A DNA stretch of 64,000 bases from Streptomyces sp. NBC_00247 (GTDB lineage: Bacteria > Actinomycetota > Actinomycetes > Streptomycetales > Streptomycetaceae): the NCBI RefSeq assembly GCF_036188265.1, contig NZ_CP108093.1:2989001-3053000 (forward strand), in the 5' to 3' direction. A model generated the notes under the pieces. That model did no database searches. It had not been told where the DNA came from and worked only from the letters and a program-made list of their open reading frames with translations. Each line of letters begins with the position of its first letter. Position 1 is the first letter of the stretch. Both the position numbers and the translations under genes were made by a program. Below are positions 9,286 to 17,827 of this stretch, piece after piece.

Positions 9286-10367
9286 GGCCGGCCCCCTTCC
9301 GGAGCGGGGGAGACCAGGCCGGCGTAGGCACGGGTGCCGTGTCGGCGGACGAACTCGACCGGTCCCGAAGCGAGTTGGGCGTGCGCACTGTGCCGGTCGA
9401 GGAGCTCGCCGACCGGCCCGGAACCGTCCCGCGCGGCTCCCGCCAGCGCGTCGGGCCGGTCGGCGAGCGCCCGGCAGGTACCGCACCGTCCGAGGTCGGG
9501 CGCTCCGGGCGCGTACCGGGCGCTGAGGTGTCCCGGGCCCACGACGCGGAGCATCCGCAGCACCGGGGAGCCGAGGGAGCGGGCGCGTACCGTCTCCCAG
9601 TCGTCCTCGGCCAGGTGCCCGAGGAGCAGGTGGGCGGGTACCGGACGGGCGTCCACCGTCCGCTGACCGCAGCAGGCCACGACCGTGCCGTCGAAGGCCA
9701 CCGTCGGCCAGGCCGCCATCGGACAGGGCACCGCCGCACCGCCGTCCGTACCGTCCCGCCGGACGGCGGCACCGGTCCAGGACGCGGCGCGGCCGACCGG
9801 CCGGACGTCGTTCACCAGCATCGGCACCCGGTCGGCGAACTCGGCGCGGACGGCGGCGACCACGTCGACCAGGTACGGGTCGTCGGGTCCCGTACCGGTC
9901 AGGTGGAAGCTCGCGGGGACCCCTGCGTCGAGGACGCGGTGTACGGCGGCGAACACGTCGGCGCGCGCCACCTCGCGTTCGTGGTGGACGTCGAGGCTGG
10001 CCGAGAAGTGGTCGGCCGCGGTGATCGCCCGCATGATCCGCGCGGGCACCCGCCCGCCGCCCCGGGCGAAGAACATGCCGCTCAGCAGGGCGGTACGGGT
10101 ACCCACCGCGCGGGCCAGCTCGGCGATGCCGGCGGCGAGGTCCGGGCGCAGCAACGGTTCGCCGCCGGTGAGCAGCACGACCCGGGGGGCGTTGGCCGCG
10201 GTGAAGGAGGCGACGAAGCCGCGCAGCAGGTCCGCGGCGGTCTGCTCGCCCGCCGCCGTGGAGGAGGTCGAGCAGTGGGCGCAGGACAGCGGGCAGCGAC
10301 GGGTGAGCGTCAGCAGGAGCCCGGCGGCCGGGACGGGGCGCAGTGCGATCAGCTCGCCCAGTTCCAC
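9282..10367 (-). CDS. Radical SAM protein with SPASM-like Cys-rich C-terminus
   Basis: A 361-residue enzyme. The [4Fe-4S]/SAM motif CPLSCAHC (Cys25, 29, 32) is near the N-terminus, followed by VVLLTGGEPLLRPDL, the typical GGE motif. The C-terminal third has PCPMAAWP, VVACCGQ and CGTCRAL, fitting an auxiliary Fe-S (SPASM/twitch) domain. The GTG start at 10367 has the ribosome site AAGGGGAGGA; upstream in-frame sequence belongs to the SARP gene, which it overlaps by 19 bases. Radical SAM/SPASM enzymes typically modify ribosomal peptides, and the small peptide gene two positions downstream is the obvious candidate. The reaction cannot be read from sequence. Confidence 0.9.
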   Translation of the reverse strand: MELGELIALRPVPAAGLLLTLTRRCPLSCAHCSTSSTAAGEQTAADLLRGFVASFTAANAPRVVLLTGGEPLLRPDLAAGIAELARAVGTRTALLSGMFFARGGGRVPARIMRAITAADHFSASLDVHHEREVARADVFAAVHRVLDAGVPASFHLTGTGPDDPYLVDVVAAVRAEFADRVPMLVNDVRPVGRAASWTGAAVRRDGTDGGAAVPCPMAAWPTVAFDGTVVACCGQRTVDARPVPAHLLLGHLAEDDWETVRARSLGSPVLRMLRVVGPGHLSARYAPGAPDLGRCGTCRALADRPDALAGAARDGSGPVGELLDRHSAHAQLASGPVEFVRRHGTRAYAGLVSPAPEGGRP

Positions 10368-12460
10368 GAGTCCTCCCCTTCCGCTCGGTCGTACGGGGTC
10401 GTGAGCAGCTTGGCAACGGCCGGTCCCGTTCCGGTTGCCCAGTGGTTTCCGACTGGCATATCCGCAGCTCGGGCGGGGTCGGCGACGGCCAGGGCGGCGG
10501 GCGACCGGGCCGTGTCGGGCGACCGGGCCGTGTCGGGCGTCCGGGCCGTGTTGAGGGATTGGGCCGTGTTGAGGGCTTGGGCCGCTGTCACCGGCGGGCC
10601 GGCCGTCCACGGGGCGGCCGACTCACCGCGTCCGCCGTCGAGCTCCCGCAGATAGAGGTGCGCGAGCCGGGGCAGCTCGTACAGGGCCGCGTGCGCGGTG
10701 ACCTCGGTCGACGGGGAGACCAGCGCCCCGGTGCCGATGAGCTGTTCCAGTACGCGCAGCGCCGCCGAATCCGGACAGTCGAGCGCCGAAGCGGCCTCGT
10801 CGAGGGTGAAGGGACGGGCCAACGGCAGCCGTCCGAGGCGGAGCAGCACGGATCTACCGAGGTCCGTCAGGGTCCGCCAGCCGTCCGCCAGCCGGTCGCG
10901 CAGGGCGAGGTCCCCGACCGACAGTTCGTCCATCACCGCCTCGGGCTCGGACAGCCGGGCCGCGTACTCGGACAGCGGCAGATGACGCAGGACGGCGAGC
11001 CGCTGACCGCCGATCCGCACGGCGAGCGGCGAGAGCCCGCAAGCCTCCACGATCCGCCGGGCGGAGGCGCGGTCGGCGTGGACGCGCGACGGGCCCGCGA
11101 TGCGGCCGAGCAGTTCCATCGCCTCCTCGACGGTCAGCGGCTCCACGACGATCCGGTGGGCACCGGCCAGACCCGCGAGCCACGACCGCGAGGCGATCAC
11201 GGCCGCACCGTCGCCGGTGCCCGGCAGCAGCGGCCGTACGGCCGCCTCGTCGGGGGCGTTCTCCAGCAGCAGCAGCACCCGGTGCTCCGCCAGCCAGTCC
11301 CGCCACACCGCCGCCGCCTGCGCCGGATGGTCCGGCAGCAGCGCCGTGACACGGTCGAGCCGGGCTGCTCGGGCCAGCTCGCCGAGGACGTCGGCGAGTC
11401 GGCGGTTCGCGCCGTCGGCCCGGCGGAGGTCGACGAGGAGCCGGCCGTCGGGGAAGTCCTCGCGCAGCGAGTGCGCCAGATGGACCATCAGGGCGCTCTT
11501 GCCCGTACCTACCGGCCCCACGAGTACGTTGACCTGGCCGTTCTTCTGCCGCACCGCGTCACGCAGCTCAGCCAGCTGCTCCCGGCGTCCGGTCCAGTCG
11601 GACGTGTCGGGTGGCAGCAGGGTCCGTGCGGGCGCCCGGCCGGGAGCGGTCGGCGCGGAGCGGACGGAGTCGCCGGGGGTTTTGGCCAGCACCGCCCGGT
11701 ACGCCTCCTCCATGACCGCGCTGGGCGCGAGTCCCAGCTCGCGGGCGAGCAGCTGCCGCAGCGACCCGTAGACGGCGAGCGCCTCGCTCTGGCGCCCGGC
11801 CCGGTGCAGCGCGATCATCTGCACGGCCCGCAGCCGTTCCCGGAGCGGGTGCTCCTCGACGACGTCGGCGACCGCCTCGGCGACCTCGGCGTCGCGGCCC
11901 TGCGCCGAGGCGAGTTCGGCCCAGGTCTCGTACGCGGAGAGGTAGCGGTCGGTCAGCCGGTCGGCCTCGGTGGTCAGCGGCTCGGAGTCCGACAGCTCCG
12001 TCAGGGGCGCTCCCTGCCACAGGTCGAGCGCCCGGCGCAGCAGCTCCACCGCGGTGTCCGGCCGGCCGCCGCGGGCGGCCTCGCGCCCCGCGGCGGTCAG
12101 CGCCCGGAACCTCAGGGTGTCGACCTCCTCCTCCCGCACCCGCAGCAGATAGCCGCCGGGGGCCAGGTCGAGCCGGCCGGGCAGACCGGCCTCGCACAGC
12201 AGGCGCCGGAGCGCCCACACGTACTTCTGGAGGTTCTTGCGGGCGGTCCGGGGGGCGTCGGCGGGCCAGACGGTGTCGGCCAGGCAGTCCACGGAGACGG
12301 GGGTGTTGGCGTGGCACAGCAGCATGGCCAGGACCGCCCGTTGCTTCAGCGGGCCGAGCGCCAGGGTCCGCTCTCCGCTCGTGACGGTGAGCGGGCCGAG
12401 CAGCGAGAACAGCACGGGACGGGGGGAGTCGACGTCGGACACAGGCATGGGCACGGACAT
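10349..12460 (-). CDS. SARP-family regulator (AfsR-like: winged helix, BTAD, NB-ARC-type ATPase)
   Basis: A 703-residue Streptomyces antibiotic regulatory protein. Residues ~10-95 are an OmpR-type winged helix (FSLLGPLTVTSGERTLALG, LKQRAVLAMLLCHANTPVS), ~100-245 the BTAD TPR domain, and ~270-500 an AfsR-like ATPase with Walker A GPVGTGKSALM and LLLLENAPDEA. The C-terminus is low-complexity, with tandem nonapeptide-like TARSPDTARSPD units encoded by repetitive DNA around 10500-10580. ATG 12460 is preceded by AAGGA; the open frame goes 84 codons further but that part is proline/arginine junk. It is first in the leftward operon and overlaps the radical SAM gene, so it probably activates its own operon. 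Confidence 0.9.
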   Translation of the reverse strand: MSVPMPVSDVDSPRPVLFSLLGPLTVTSGERTLALGPLKQRAVLAMLLCHANTPVSVDCLADTVWPADAPRTARKNLQKYVWALRRLLCEAGLPGRLDLAPGGYLLRVREEEVDTLRFRALTAAGREAARGGRPDTAVELLRRALDLWQGAPLTELSDSEPLTTEADRLTDRYLSAYETWAELASAQGRDAEVAEAVADVVEEHPLRERLRAVQMIALHRAGRQSEALAVYGSLRQLLARELGLAPSAVMEEAYRAVLAKTPGDSVRSAPTAPGRAPARTLLPPDTSDWTGRREQLAELRDAVRQKNGQVNVLVGPVGTGKSALMVHLAHSLREDFPDGRLLVDLRRADGANRRLADVLGELARAARLDRVTALLPDHPAQAAAVWRDWLAEHRVLLLLENAPDEAAVRPLLPGTGDGAAVIASRSWLAGLAGAHRIVVEPLTVEEAMELLGRIAGPSRVHADRASARRIVEACGLSPLAVRIGGQRLAVLRHLPLSEYAARLSEPEAVMDELSVGDLALRDRLADGWRTLTDLGRSVLLRLGRLPLARPFTLDEAASALDCPDSAALRVLEQLIGTGALVSPSTEVTAHAALYELPRLAHLYLRELDGGRGESAAPWTAGPPVTAAQALNTAQSLNTARTPDTARSPDTARSPAALAVADPARAADMPVGNHWATGTGPAVAKLLTTPYDRAEGEDSWNWAS

Positions 12461-12723
12461 GCGGGCATTCCTTCGGCGTCGGGGGCGCGCGTCGGGCGGT
12501 GGGGGCGATGTCGGGCGGGGGGGCGACGCGATGCGGTGGGGCGGTACCGGCGCGGTGCGGTGGAGGGCGGCGCGGTGCGGGCAGTGCGGTGCGGGCGGTA
12601 CCGGCGGTGCGGTGGAGGGCGGTGCGGCGGGTTCGTCGCCATGGCCATCGTGGTCGCGCCCCCGGCGGCACGCATCGGTGTGCCGCCCCCATTTTTGTGC
12701 GCCGCCGCCCACCTCACGTAGGT
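12461..12723. other. Gap upstream of the SARP gene with GC-rich short repeats
   Basis: With the terminator and MFS 3' flank, this is the 327-base gap between two leftward genes. The 12530-12625 part is a run of imperfect repeats of gcggtgcggtggagggcgg. The promoter of the SARP operon must lie here but I see no convincing -35/-10 pair. No small ORF with a plausible start was found. Confidence 0.5.
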
Positions 12724-12754
12724 GAGCCCGGTACGCCGACCGCGCACCGGGCTC
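12724..12754 (-). terminator. Terminator downstream of the MFS gene
   Basis: Perfect 9-bp stem (gagcccggt / accgggctc) with a 13-base loop, 33 bases after the MFS stop codon in the direction of transcription and upstream of the SARP promoter region. No T-run. Confidence 0.6.
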
Positions 12755-12787
12755 CGGGTCATCCGGACAGGTCTCGTACGGCTCGCC

Positions 12788-14107
12788 TCAGACGGCCGCC
12801 GTGGGCCCGGTCGGGGCCCCGCCCGCCCCACCGCGGGCACCGTCCGCCTCACCCTCGGCCGCCTCGTCCGCCTCCGCCTCGTGCAGGTCGCGGGCGGCGC
12901 GCACCGCCGCCGGTCCGACCAGGCCGACGACGAGCAGCGCCGTGCCGGTCAGCACCCACAGGGCCGTACGGACTCCGAACAGATCGCCCAGGAACCCTCC
13001 GGCCAGCGCACCGACCAGCACCGTCGACGAGGTGATGACCTGGAGGCCCGCCATCGCGCGGCCCATCATCGACTCCTCGACGTCCGTGGCCAGCACCGAC
13101 ACCAGGGCCACGTTGGCCACCGCGCCGAAGAGCACGGGCAGGCCGATCCCCAGGGCGGCGCAGAACACGGCGACCGGCAGCGGCCCCGCCGCCACCGGCA
13201 GCAGCGCCGACGTCAGCAACGCCCCGGCGAAGCCCGCCAGTACCGTCGTACGGGCGTCGCGCCCCGGGCCCAGCAGCCGCCCGGCGATGGCCGACCCGGT
13301 CAGCCCCATGACACCCGCCAGCACGAACGCCAGCCCGTACACACCGACCGGGACGTGCACCGTGCGCAGCAGGAACGGACCGGTCAGGGTCGCCGCCCCG
13401 GCCAGCGCGGCAGCCGGGGCCACCAGGAACAGCAGCAGGGCGCGGTGGAACGGGTGGCCGGCGAAGAACCGCAGCCCGGCCGCGGCGCCCCGGAGGCCCT
13501 CTCCCCGCTTCCCCGTCCCGGGCTGTCCGTCCGTCCGGTCCGACGACCGCATGGACACCAGGGCCAGCGCGCTCAGGAGGTAACTCGCGGCGTCCGTGCC
13601 GAGCGCCGCCGCACTGCCGAACAGGGCGATCACCGGGCCGGCCAGGATCCGGCCGACCAGAGCGGCGCCGAACTGACCGGCCTGGAGCCGGGCCCGGGCC
13701 GGCCCGATCGCCTCCGCGCCCACCAGTTGGCGCAGATGCACGAAGTAGAGGGAGCTGAGCAGGACCGCGAGGAATCCCTGCACGAGCCCGAGGGCCATCA
13801 GCCAGCCGATCGACGCCACCCCGTGCCGCAGGCCCAGGGCCACCCCACCGACCGCGGCGGCCGACAGCAGGTCCAGCAGCATCATCGCCCGGCGCGGGTG
13901 GACGATCCGGTCCGCCAGCACCCCGGCGAGCAGACCGAGCACGATGCCCGGCACCGTCGACGCCGCGCTGATCAGGCCGACCTGGCCGGCGGTGGCCCCG
14001 AGATCCGTCAGGGCCACGACCGGCAGGGCGATGGCGGTGAACACCGTCCCGAACGCCGTGGCGGTCTGCCCGCACCAGTAGAGGTTGACGTCACGCCGCA
14101 CTGACAT
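12788..14107 (-). CDS. MFS transporter (probable lanthipeptide exporter)
   Basis: A 439-residue membrane protein with about 12 hydrophobic segments. MFS signatures include a loop 2-3 motif variant (LAGVLADRIVHPRRAMM) and a second-half equivalent (GSAIAGRLLGPGRDAR). The C-terminal tail after the last segment is charged then Gly/Ala-rich. ATG 14107 follows TTGGAG; the longer frame (to 14146) runs into the intergenic hairpin side. It lies directly downstream of LanKC1, separated by a strong hairpin, so export of the class III peptides at 17.1-17.5 kb is likely; most class III loci use ABC exporters, so an MFS here is somewhat unusual. Substrate is inferred from position only. Confidence 0.88.
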   Translation of the reverse strand: MSVRRDVNLYWCGQTATAFGTVFTAIALPVVALTDLGATAGQVGLISAASTVPGIVLGLLAGVLADRIVHPRRAMMLLDLLSAAAVGGVALGLRHGVASIGWLMALGLVQGFLAVLLSSLYFVHLRQLVGAEAIGPARARLQAGQFGAALVGRILAGPVIALFGSAAALGTDAASYLLSALALVSMRSSDRTDGQPGTGKRGEGLRGAAAGLRFFAGHPFHRALLLFLVAPAAALAGAATLTGPFLLRTVHVPVGVYGLAFVLAGVMGLTGSAIAGRLLGPGRDARTTVLAGFAGALLTSALLPVAAGPLPVAVFCAALGIGLPVLFGAVANVALVSVLATDVEESMMGRAMAGLQVITSSTVLVGALAGGFLGDLFGVRTALWVLTGTALLVVGLVGPAAVRAARDLHEAEADEAAEGEADGARGGAGGAPTGPTAAV

Positions 14108-14148
14108 TCGGCACTCCAAGGAGGGGAGAAGGGGATCTCTTCGCACTC

Positions 14149-14224
14149 CCTCCGGGCGGGGCCGCCCAGCCGTGTCCGGCCGTCCCCGTCGGACGCGGAC
14201 CGGGACAGGGGCCCCGCCCGGAGG
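14149..14224 (-). terminator. Strong stem-loop between LanKC1 and the MFS gene
   Basis: A perfect 15-bp inverted repeat (14149-14163 cctccgggcggggcc pairs with 14210-14224) with a 46-base loop that can itself fold. It starts 12 bases after the LanKC1 stop, so it may terminate most transcripts and limit read-through into the exporter gene. Confidence 0.65.
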
Positions 14225-14236
14225 AGGGCGGCGGCA

Positions 14237-16930
14237 CTACCCGGCTGCGGGCCCCCGCCCCGTGGGCGGTGCCGCCTCGGAAAGGGAGTCGACGGTGAAC
14301 AGGGCATCCGGGCGGGGCGTCAGCAGCTCGGTCAGGAAGAGCAGCACACCGGCGGAGCCGCTCCACAGGTCCGCGCTGAGGCGCAGCAGTTGGTCGCCGG
14401 GGAAGCGGGTCCCGGTGGCGTGCGGCACGGCGTAGCCGAACAGCTTCCGCGCCGTCCGCACCGCCGTCGCCCGGCTCTCGGCCGAGCCGGTGACCGCCGC
14501 GTGGTCGGCGAGCGCGAACCCCAGACCCGACAGGCCCTGGAAGAGTCCCGGCATGACGGTGTAGGTGACGTCCATCACCGGCAGGAGCCGGGGCATCGCC
14601 GCGGCCAGCCGCTCGTCCTCGGTCACCGCCAGGTAGCGGGAGGCCACGTGCAGCATCCCCGCCGACCCGCAGTAGAGGTACGGCATGGCACGGCGGTCCA
14701 CCGCGGAGACGGGGAAGGTCATGCCCGCCTCCTCCGGGGCGGTCTCCCGGTCCAGCTCCAGGTGCAGCAGGTGCAGCCCGCGCTTCAGGAGCGTCCGGTC
14801 ACCGCAGACCGAGGCCAGCTGCTGCAGCATCAGGGCGACTCCGGACGGCCCGTGGGCCAGGCCGTTCGCCTCGTCCCGGCCCAGCCGGGCCGTGAGCGCC
14901 CCGTCGTCCGGCAGGGCGCGGGCCAGCGCGAGCGCCCGCTCCACGTGGTGCTCGTCGCGGGTGTGGCCGTAGAGCGCCAGGTGGCCCATGGCCAGACCGG
15001 CGGAGCCGCCGAACACGGTCGCGCTCTCCGCCGCCAGCGGGTGGCGGTCCGCGACCGCGAGGATGTCCCGCGCCTCGTCCACCAGCCCTTGGCCGGCCAG
15101 TACCGCGGCGATGCCGGCCACCCCGGCGTACAGCCCGGGGGCGAGGTCGCCGGCCGTCTCCAGGGCTTCTCGCCGCAGCCGCTCCAGCACCCCTGCGGGC
15201 AGCGGCCGGCCGGCCCGGTGCAGGGCGTGGACGACGCCCGCCGTGCCGTACGCCACGCACAGGGTGTTGGTCCGGTACCCGTCCGCGATGGTGGGGAAGA
15301 CCCGATCCGGATGTTCCGGGTCCGCCATCGCCACCAGCGCGTCGGCCACCGAGTCGCGCAGCGCGGCCAGGTGCGCCGGCGGGTCGGCCGCCACTTCCCG
15401 GGGTCCGGGCAGCGGCCCCTCGCCTTTCGGCGTGCGGTACTTCGTGAGGCGCCGCCACAGGTCCTCCGGCACCGGGCCGGTCCGCTCGATGCCGTACCTG
15501 AGGTGGTCCAGCGCCTCCGGGTTGCGGGCCACCACGTGGTGGAACGGCGCCACGAGCAGCTGTGCGAGTGCGCAGACGCCGTAGTCGTCGCAGACCGACG
15601 GGTCCTGCGCGACCATGGCGGCCGGGGGTGCGTAGCCGGGTGTCCCCATGAAGGTGAAGTCCTCGCCCGGTCGTTGGGCGGCCTCGAAGTCGACCAGCCG
15701 GACCCGGTCGTCGTCGTCGACGAGGACGTTTCCGGGGCTGATGTCGACGAAGAGGTAGCCGCAGGAGTGCAGCCGGTCGAGGGTCCGCTCGACCCCTTCG
15801 ATCAGCGTGCGGCAGCGCTCGAAGTAAGCGGTGACGTCCTGTCCGGTCGCGTCGGCCCGGATCAGCGGGCTGGTGACGGCCGTCCAGCTGTTCATCGGTC
15901 TGCCCTCGATGAACTCCGTGACCAGGAAGTCGTGTTCCCACGCCGTGAAGTGGGCCAGCGGTTCGGGTGCCAGCCCGGGGGCCAGCCCGTGGAGCGCCCG
16001 CAGGGTCTCCCACTCGGCGCGCAGCCGCGACCGGGACTCGCGGCCGTCGTCCTCGACGGCCGTGTGCGCCCGGGCCTCCTTGATGAACACGGGGCGCCCG
16101 GTGGCCGCTTCGTAACCCCGGTACGCGCCTCCGGCGTTGCTGTGCCGCACCGCCGCCTCGAAGACGAAGCCGCGCATCGTCACCGGTTTCGCGGGGCCCT
16201 TGCCCTGCGTCGCGCGGCCCTCGGCCGGTTTCGCGGGGCTCGCCGCGGCCGTCGTGGCCGGGGACTTCCCGGTGGCCTGCGCGGGTGGGGCGGCCGGAGT
16301 CCTCGCCGGCGCCCGGAACGGGTCCGAGACGCCCTCCGGCGGCCGGAACGAGGTCCCCCGCATGTCCTCCACCAGGGCGCCGTCACCGTCCCTGGCGAGC
16401 AGCACGTGGGTGCCGTCGGCCCGCACGCGCGAGCGCGACACGAAGGCGCCGTAGCGGTAGTGGACGGTCCGGGAGTCGCCGTAGCGCCGGTCGGTGAGTA
16501 TGAACGGCCCGTCCTCGTCGGCCAGCGCCTCGCGCAGGGCCTCCATCAGCCGCCGTGCCGAGGCCGCGTCGGACGGGTACGCGGCGATGAACTTGCCGCT
16601 CTGCGGCCGGGGGGCGTGCTTGTGGTGCGCCCACTGGTAGAAGAGCCGGCACGACAGGTGCTTGAACGGAACGTCCTGCTCGAAGCAGATCGCGGCGACG
16701 GTGTCGAGCACCGCCCCGAGGCGGTCCGGCTTCGCGGAGACGTGGACCTTCCAGCCGTCCTCGACGCCTTCCAGCTTCTTGCGGAACCACATGGTCCACA
16801 CCGCCGACTCGACGCTCCGCCAGTGCGACGGGACCGGATCGGGGCGGTAGACCTCGCCCCGGTCGGCCGCCGACTCCAGCGGCGCGTAGAACTCCGGATC
16901 GGCGACGGCGAACGCGAGCGGCTGATGCAT
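14237..16930 (-). CDS. Class III lanthipeptide synthetase LanKC (set 1)
   Basis: An 897-residue three-domain enzyme that phosphorylates Ser/Thr of a precursor, eliminates phosphate and cyclises Cys onto dehydroamino acids. The N-terminal lyase domain is ~1-230 (GWKVHVSAKPDRLGAVLDTV, FKHLSCRLFYQWAHHKHAPR, SGKFIAAYP). A Pro/Ala linker follows, then the kinase (FIKEARAH with the catalytic Lys; FVDISPGNVLV; VRLVDFEAA) and a LanC-like cyclase ~590-897 with YCGSAGM and GLSGLG repeats but without the Cys-His-Gly zinc ligands, as expected for class III. ATG 16930 has AAGGGGAG upstream. The two precursor genes lie immediately upstream on the same strand, so this enzyme should modify both. Confidence 0.95.
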   Translation of the reverse strand: MHQPLAFAVADPEFYAPLESAADRGEVYRPDPVPSHWRSVESAVWTMWFRKKLEGVEDGWKVHVSAKPDRLGAVLDTVAAICFEQDVPFKHLSCRLFYQWAHHKHAPRPQSGKFIAAYPSDAASARRLMEALREALADEDGPFILTDRRYGDSRTVHYRYGAFVSRSRVRADGTHVLLARDGDGALVEDMRGTSFRPPEGVSDPFRAPARTPAAPPAQATGKSPATTAAASPAKPAEGRATQGKGPAKPVTMRGFVFEAAVRHSNAGGAYRGYEAATGRPVFIKEARAHTAVEDDGRESRSRLRAEWETLRALHGLAPGLAPEPLAHFTAWEHDFLVTEFIEGRPMNSWTAVTSPLIRADATGQDVTAYFERCRTLIEGVERTLDRLHSCGYLFVDISPGNVLVDDDDRVRLVDFEAAQRPGEDFTFMGTPGYAPPAAMVAQDPSVCDDYGVCALAQLLVAPFHHVVARNPEALDHLRYGIERTGPVPEDLWRRLTKYRTPKGEGPLPGPREVAADPPAHLAALRDSVADALVAMADPEHPDRVFPTIADGYRTNTLCVAYGTAGVVHALHRAGRPLPAGVLERLRREALETAGDLAPGLYAGVAGIAAVLAGQGLVDEARDILAVADRHPLAAESATVFGGSAGLAMGHLALYGHTRDEHHVERALALARALPDDGALTARLGRDEANGLAHGPSGVALMLQQLASVCGDRTLLKRGLHLLHLELDRETAPEEAGMTFPVSAVDRRAMPYLYCGSAGMLHVASRYLAVTEDERLAAAMPRLLPVMDVTYTVMPGLFQGLSGLGFALADHAAVTGSAESRATAVRTARKLFGYAVPHATGTRFPGDQLLRLSADLWSGSAGVLLFLTELLTPRPDALFTVDSLSEAAPPTGRGPAAG

Positions 16931-17068
16931 GCTCTCCCCTTGTCTACCCTTCTCTTCCCGCGGCTCCGCCCGGTACGGGCGGGGCGCTTCCGCGGTACGG
17001 ACACGGCCCAAAACGCCGTGGGCGGATGGCGGCGGCCCCGCGGCGGGCTCGCCCGCCCGGGTACGTCC

Positions 17069-17100
17069 CCGCCGTGGCCGACCCGGGCCGGCCACGGCGG
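17069..17100 (-). terminator. Attenuator-type hairpin after precursor 1
   Basis: Perfect 11-bp stem (ccgccgtggcc / ggccacggcgg) with a 10-base loop, 16 bases after the precursor 1 stop and 139 bases before LanKC1. A partial terminator here would give more precursor than enzyme, a standard feature of lanthipeptide operons. Its outer stem ccgccgtg...cacggcgg is shared with the hairpin at 17348-17379. Confidence 0.7.
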
Positions 17101-17116
17101 GAGACCCGGGTACGGC

Positions 17117-17254
17117 TCAGATCTGCTCGTACGCGCAGCTCACGGCGCTCGTGGTGCTGCCGTGCGCCAGCACGTCGTCCTCCTCGTCGCCGCCGAGCTC
17201 CTGCAGCGGGAGAACGGTCTCGTCGGTACCGGTGGGCTCGATGTCGTCAGCCAC
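17117..17254 (-). CDS. Class III lanthipeptide precursor 1
   Basis: A 45-residue peptide starting at GTG 17254 with GGAG upstream. The leader MADDIEPTGTDETVLPLQEL contains LPLQ, the LxLQ-type helix motif recognised by class III synthetases. After an acidic GGDEEDDVLAHG stretch, the core is STTSAVSCAYEQI, holding Ser33-x2-Ser36-x3-Cys40, the canonical spacing for one labionin (or lanthionine). Only one Cys, so one ring. The first 20 residues are identical to precursor 2 at 17411-17548, so the pair arose by duplication and should share the synthetase at 14237-16930. Cleavage is probably near residues 30-32 (inference). Confidence 0.9.
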   Translation of the reverse strand: MADDIEPTGTDETVLPLQELGGDEEDDVLAHGSTTSAVSCAYEQI

Positions 17255-17347
17255 GATCGTCTCCTCGTCGGGGTGCCACGGATGCGTGCCGGGGCGGCTG
17301 GGGCCCGCTCTTGCGGTCGCCCCGGAAGGCATCCGCCGCCACGCCCT

Positions 17348-17379
17348 CCGCCGTGCCCGGCCGAAGCCGGACACGGCGG
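17348..17379 (-). terminator. Hairpin with CGAA loop after precursor 2
   Basis: Fourteen-base-pair stem with one mismatch (ccgccgtgcccggc, loop cgaa, gccggacacggcgg), 31 bases downstream of the precursor 2 stop. Likely an RNA stabiliser or partial terminator and a duplicate of the hairpin after precursor 1. Confidence 0.65.
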
Positions 17380-17410
17380 GAGACCCGGGTACCGGCCGAA
17401 GCCGGAAGGA

Positions 17411-17548
17411 TCAGTTGGCCTGGATCGCGCAGGCCGCGAGGCTCACCGAGCTGGCGTGCGCCAGGACGTCTTCCTCCTCGCCGCCGGCCAGCTCCTGCAG
17501 CGGGAGAACGGTCTCGTCGGTACCGGTGGGCTCGATGTCGTCAGCCAT
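17411..17548 (-). CDS. Class III lanthipeptide precursor 2
   Basis: A 45-residue peptide, ATG at 17548 with GGAG eight bases upstream. The leader is identical to precursor 1 over the first 20 residues (LPLQ motif included), followed by AGGEEEDVLAH. The core SSVSLAACAIQAN has Ser33-x2-Ser36-x3-Cys40, again one labionin-type ring, but is otherwise different: hydrophobic and Ala-rich, with no aromatic residue. It is the first gene of the leftward operon precursor 2 - precursor 1 - LanKC1 - (hairpin) - MFS. Two cores under one leader imply that the locus makes two products. Confidence 0.92.
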   Translation of the reverse strand: MADDIEPTGTDETVLPLQELAGGEEEDVLAHASSVSLAACAIQAN

Positions 17549-17644
17549 GATCGTCTCCTTGATCGATGTACGGAACGGTGGAGTGGTGCGCTCGCCCTCG
17601 CGGGCGGCCCCGGCCCGAGCGTGAGCCCTTCGCCGATGGACAGA

Positions 17645-17650
17645 ACGCTA
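17645..17650 (-). promoter_or_regulatory. Putative -10 element of class III operon 1
   Basis: TAGCGT on the minus strand, 97 bases before the precursor 2 start. An almost identical tagcgt-ctg-cc block lies before LanKC2 (27366-27371). No good -35 is visible, as expected for an activator-dependent promoter. The 279-base gap 17549-17827 otherwise holds a short inverted repeat gtccg-ggat-cggac near 17661-17674 and no gene. Confidence 0.35.
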
Positions 17651-17827
17651 GGAGCGGCCGGTCCGGGATCGGACTACACGCGGTGCCCGATCGGTATCCC
17701 CGCTGGTCACCGCAGTCCCGGAAAGCACACGGGTGCGGTCGCCCGGCCGGCGGGGGCCTCGGCCCGTCCGGAGCGGCGCGCGTGCGTGCCGGGCGTCGCC
17801 GGACGGACGGGACGTTCGCAACACGCT

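Noticed and set aside
9339..12721. Large rightward frames opposite the radical SAM and SARP genes
   Set aside because: No recognisable domain; complement of strongly supported genes.
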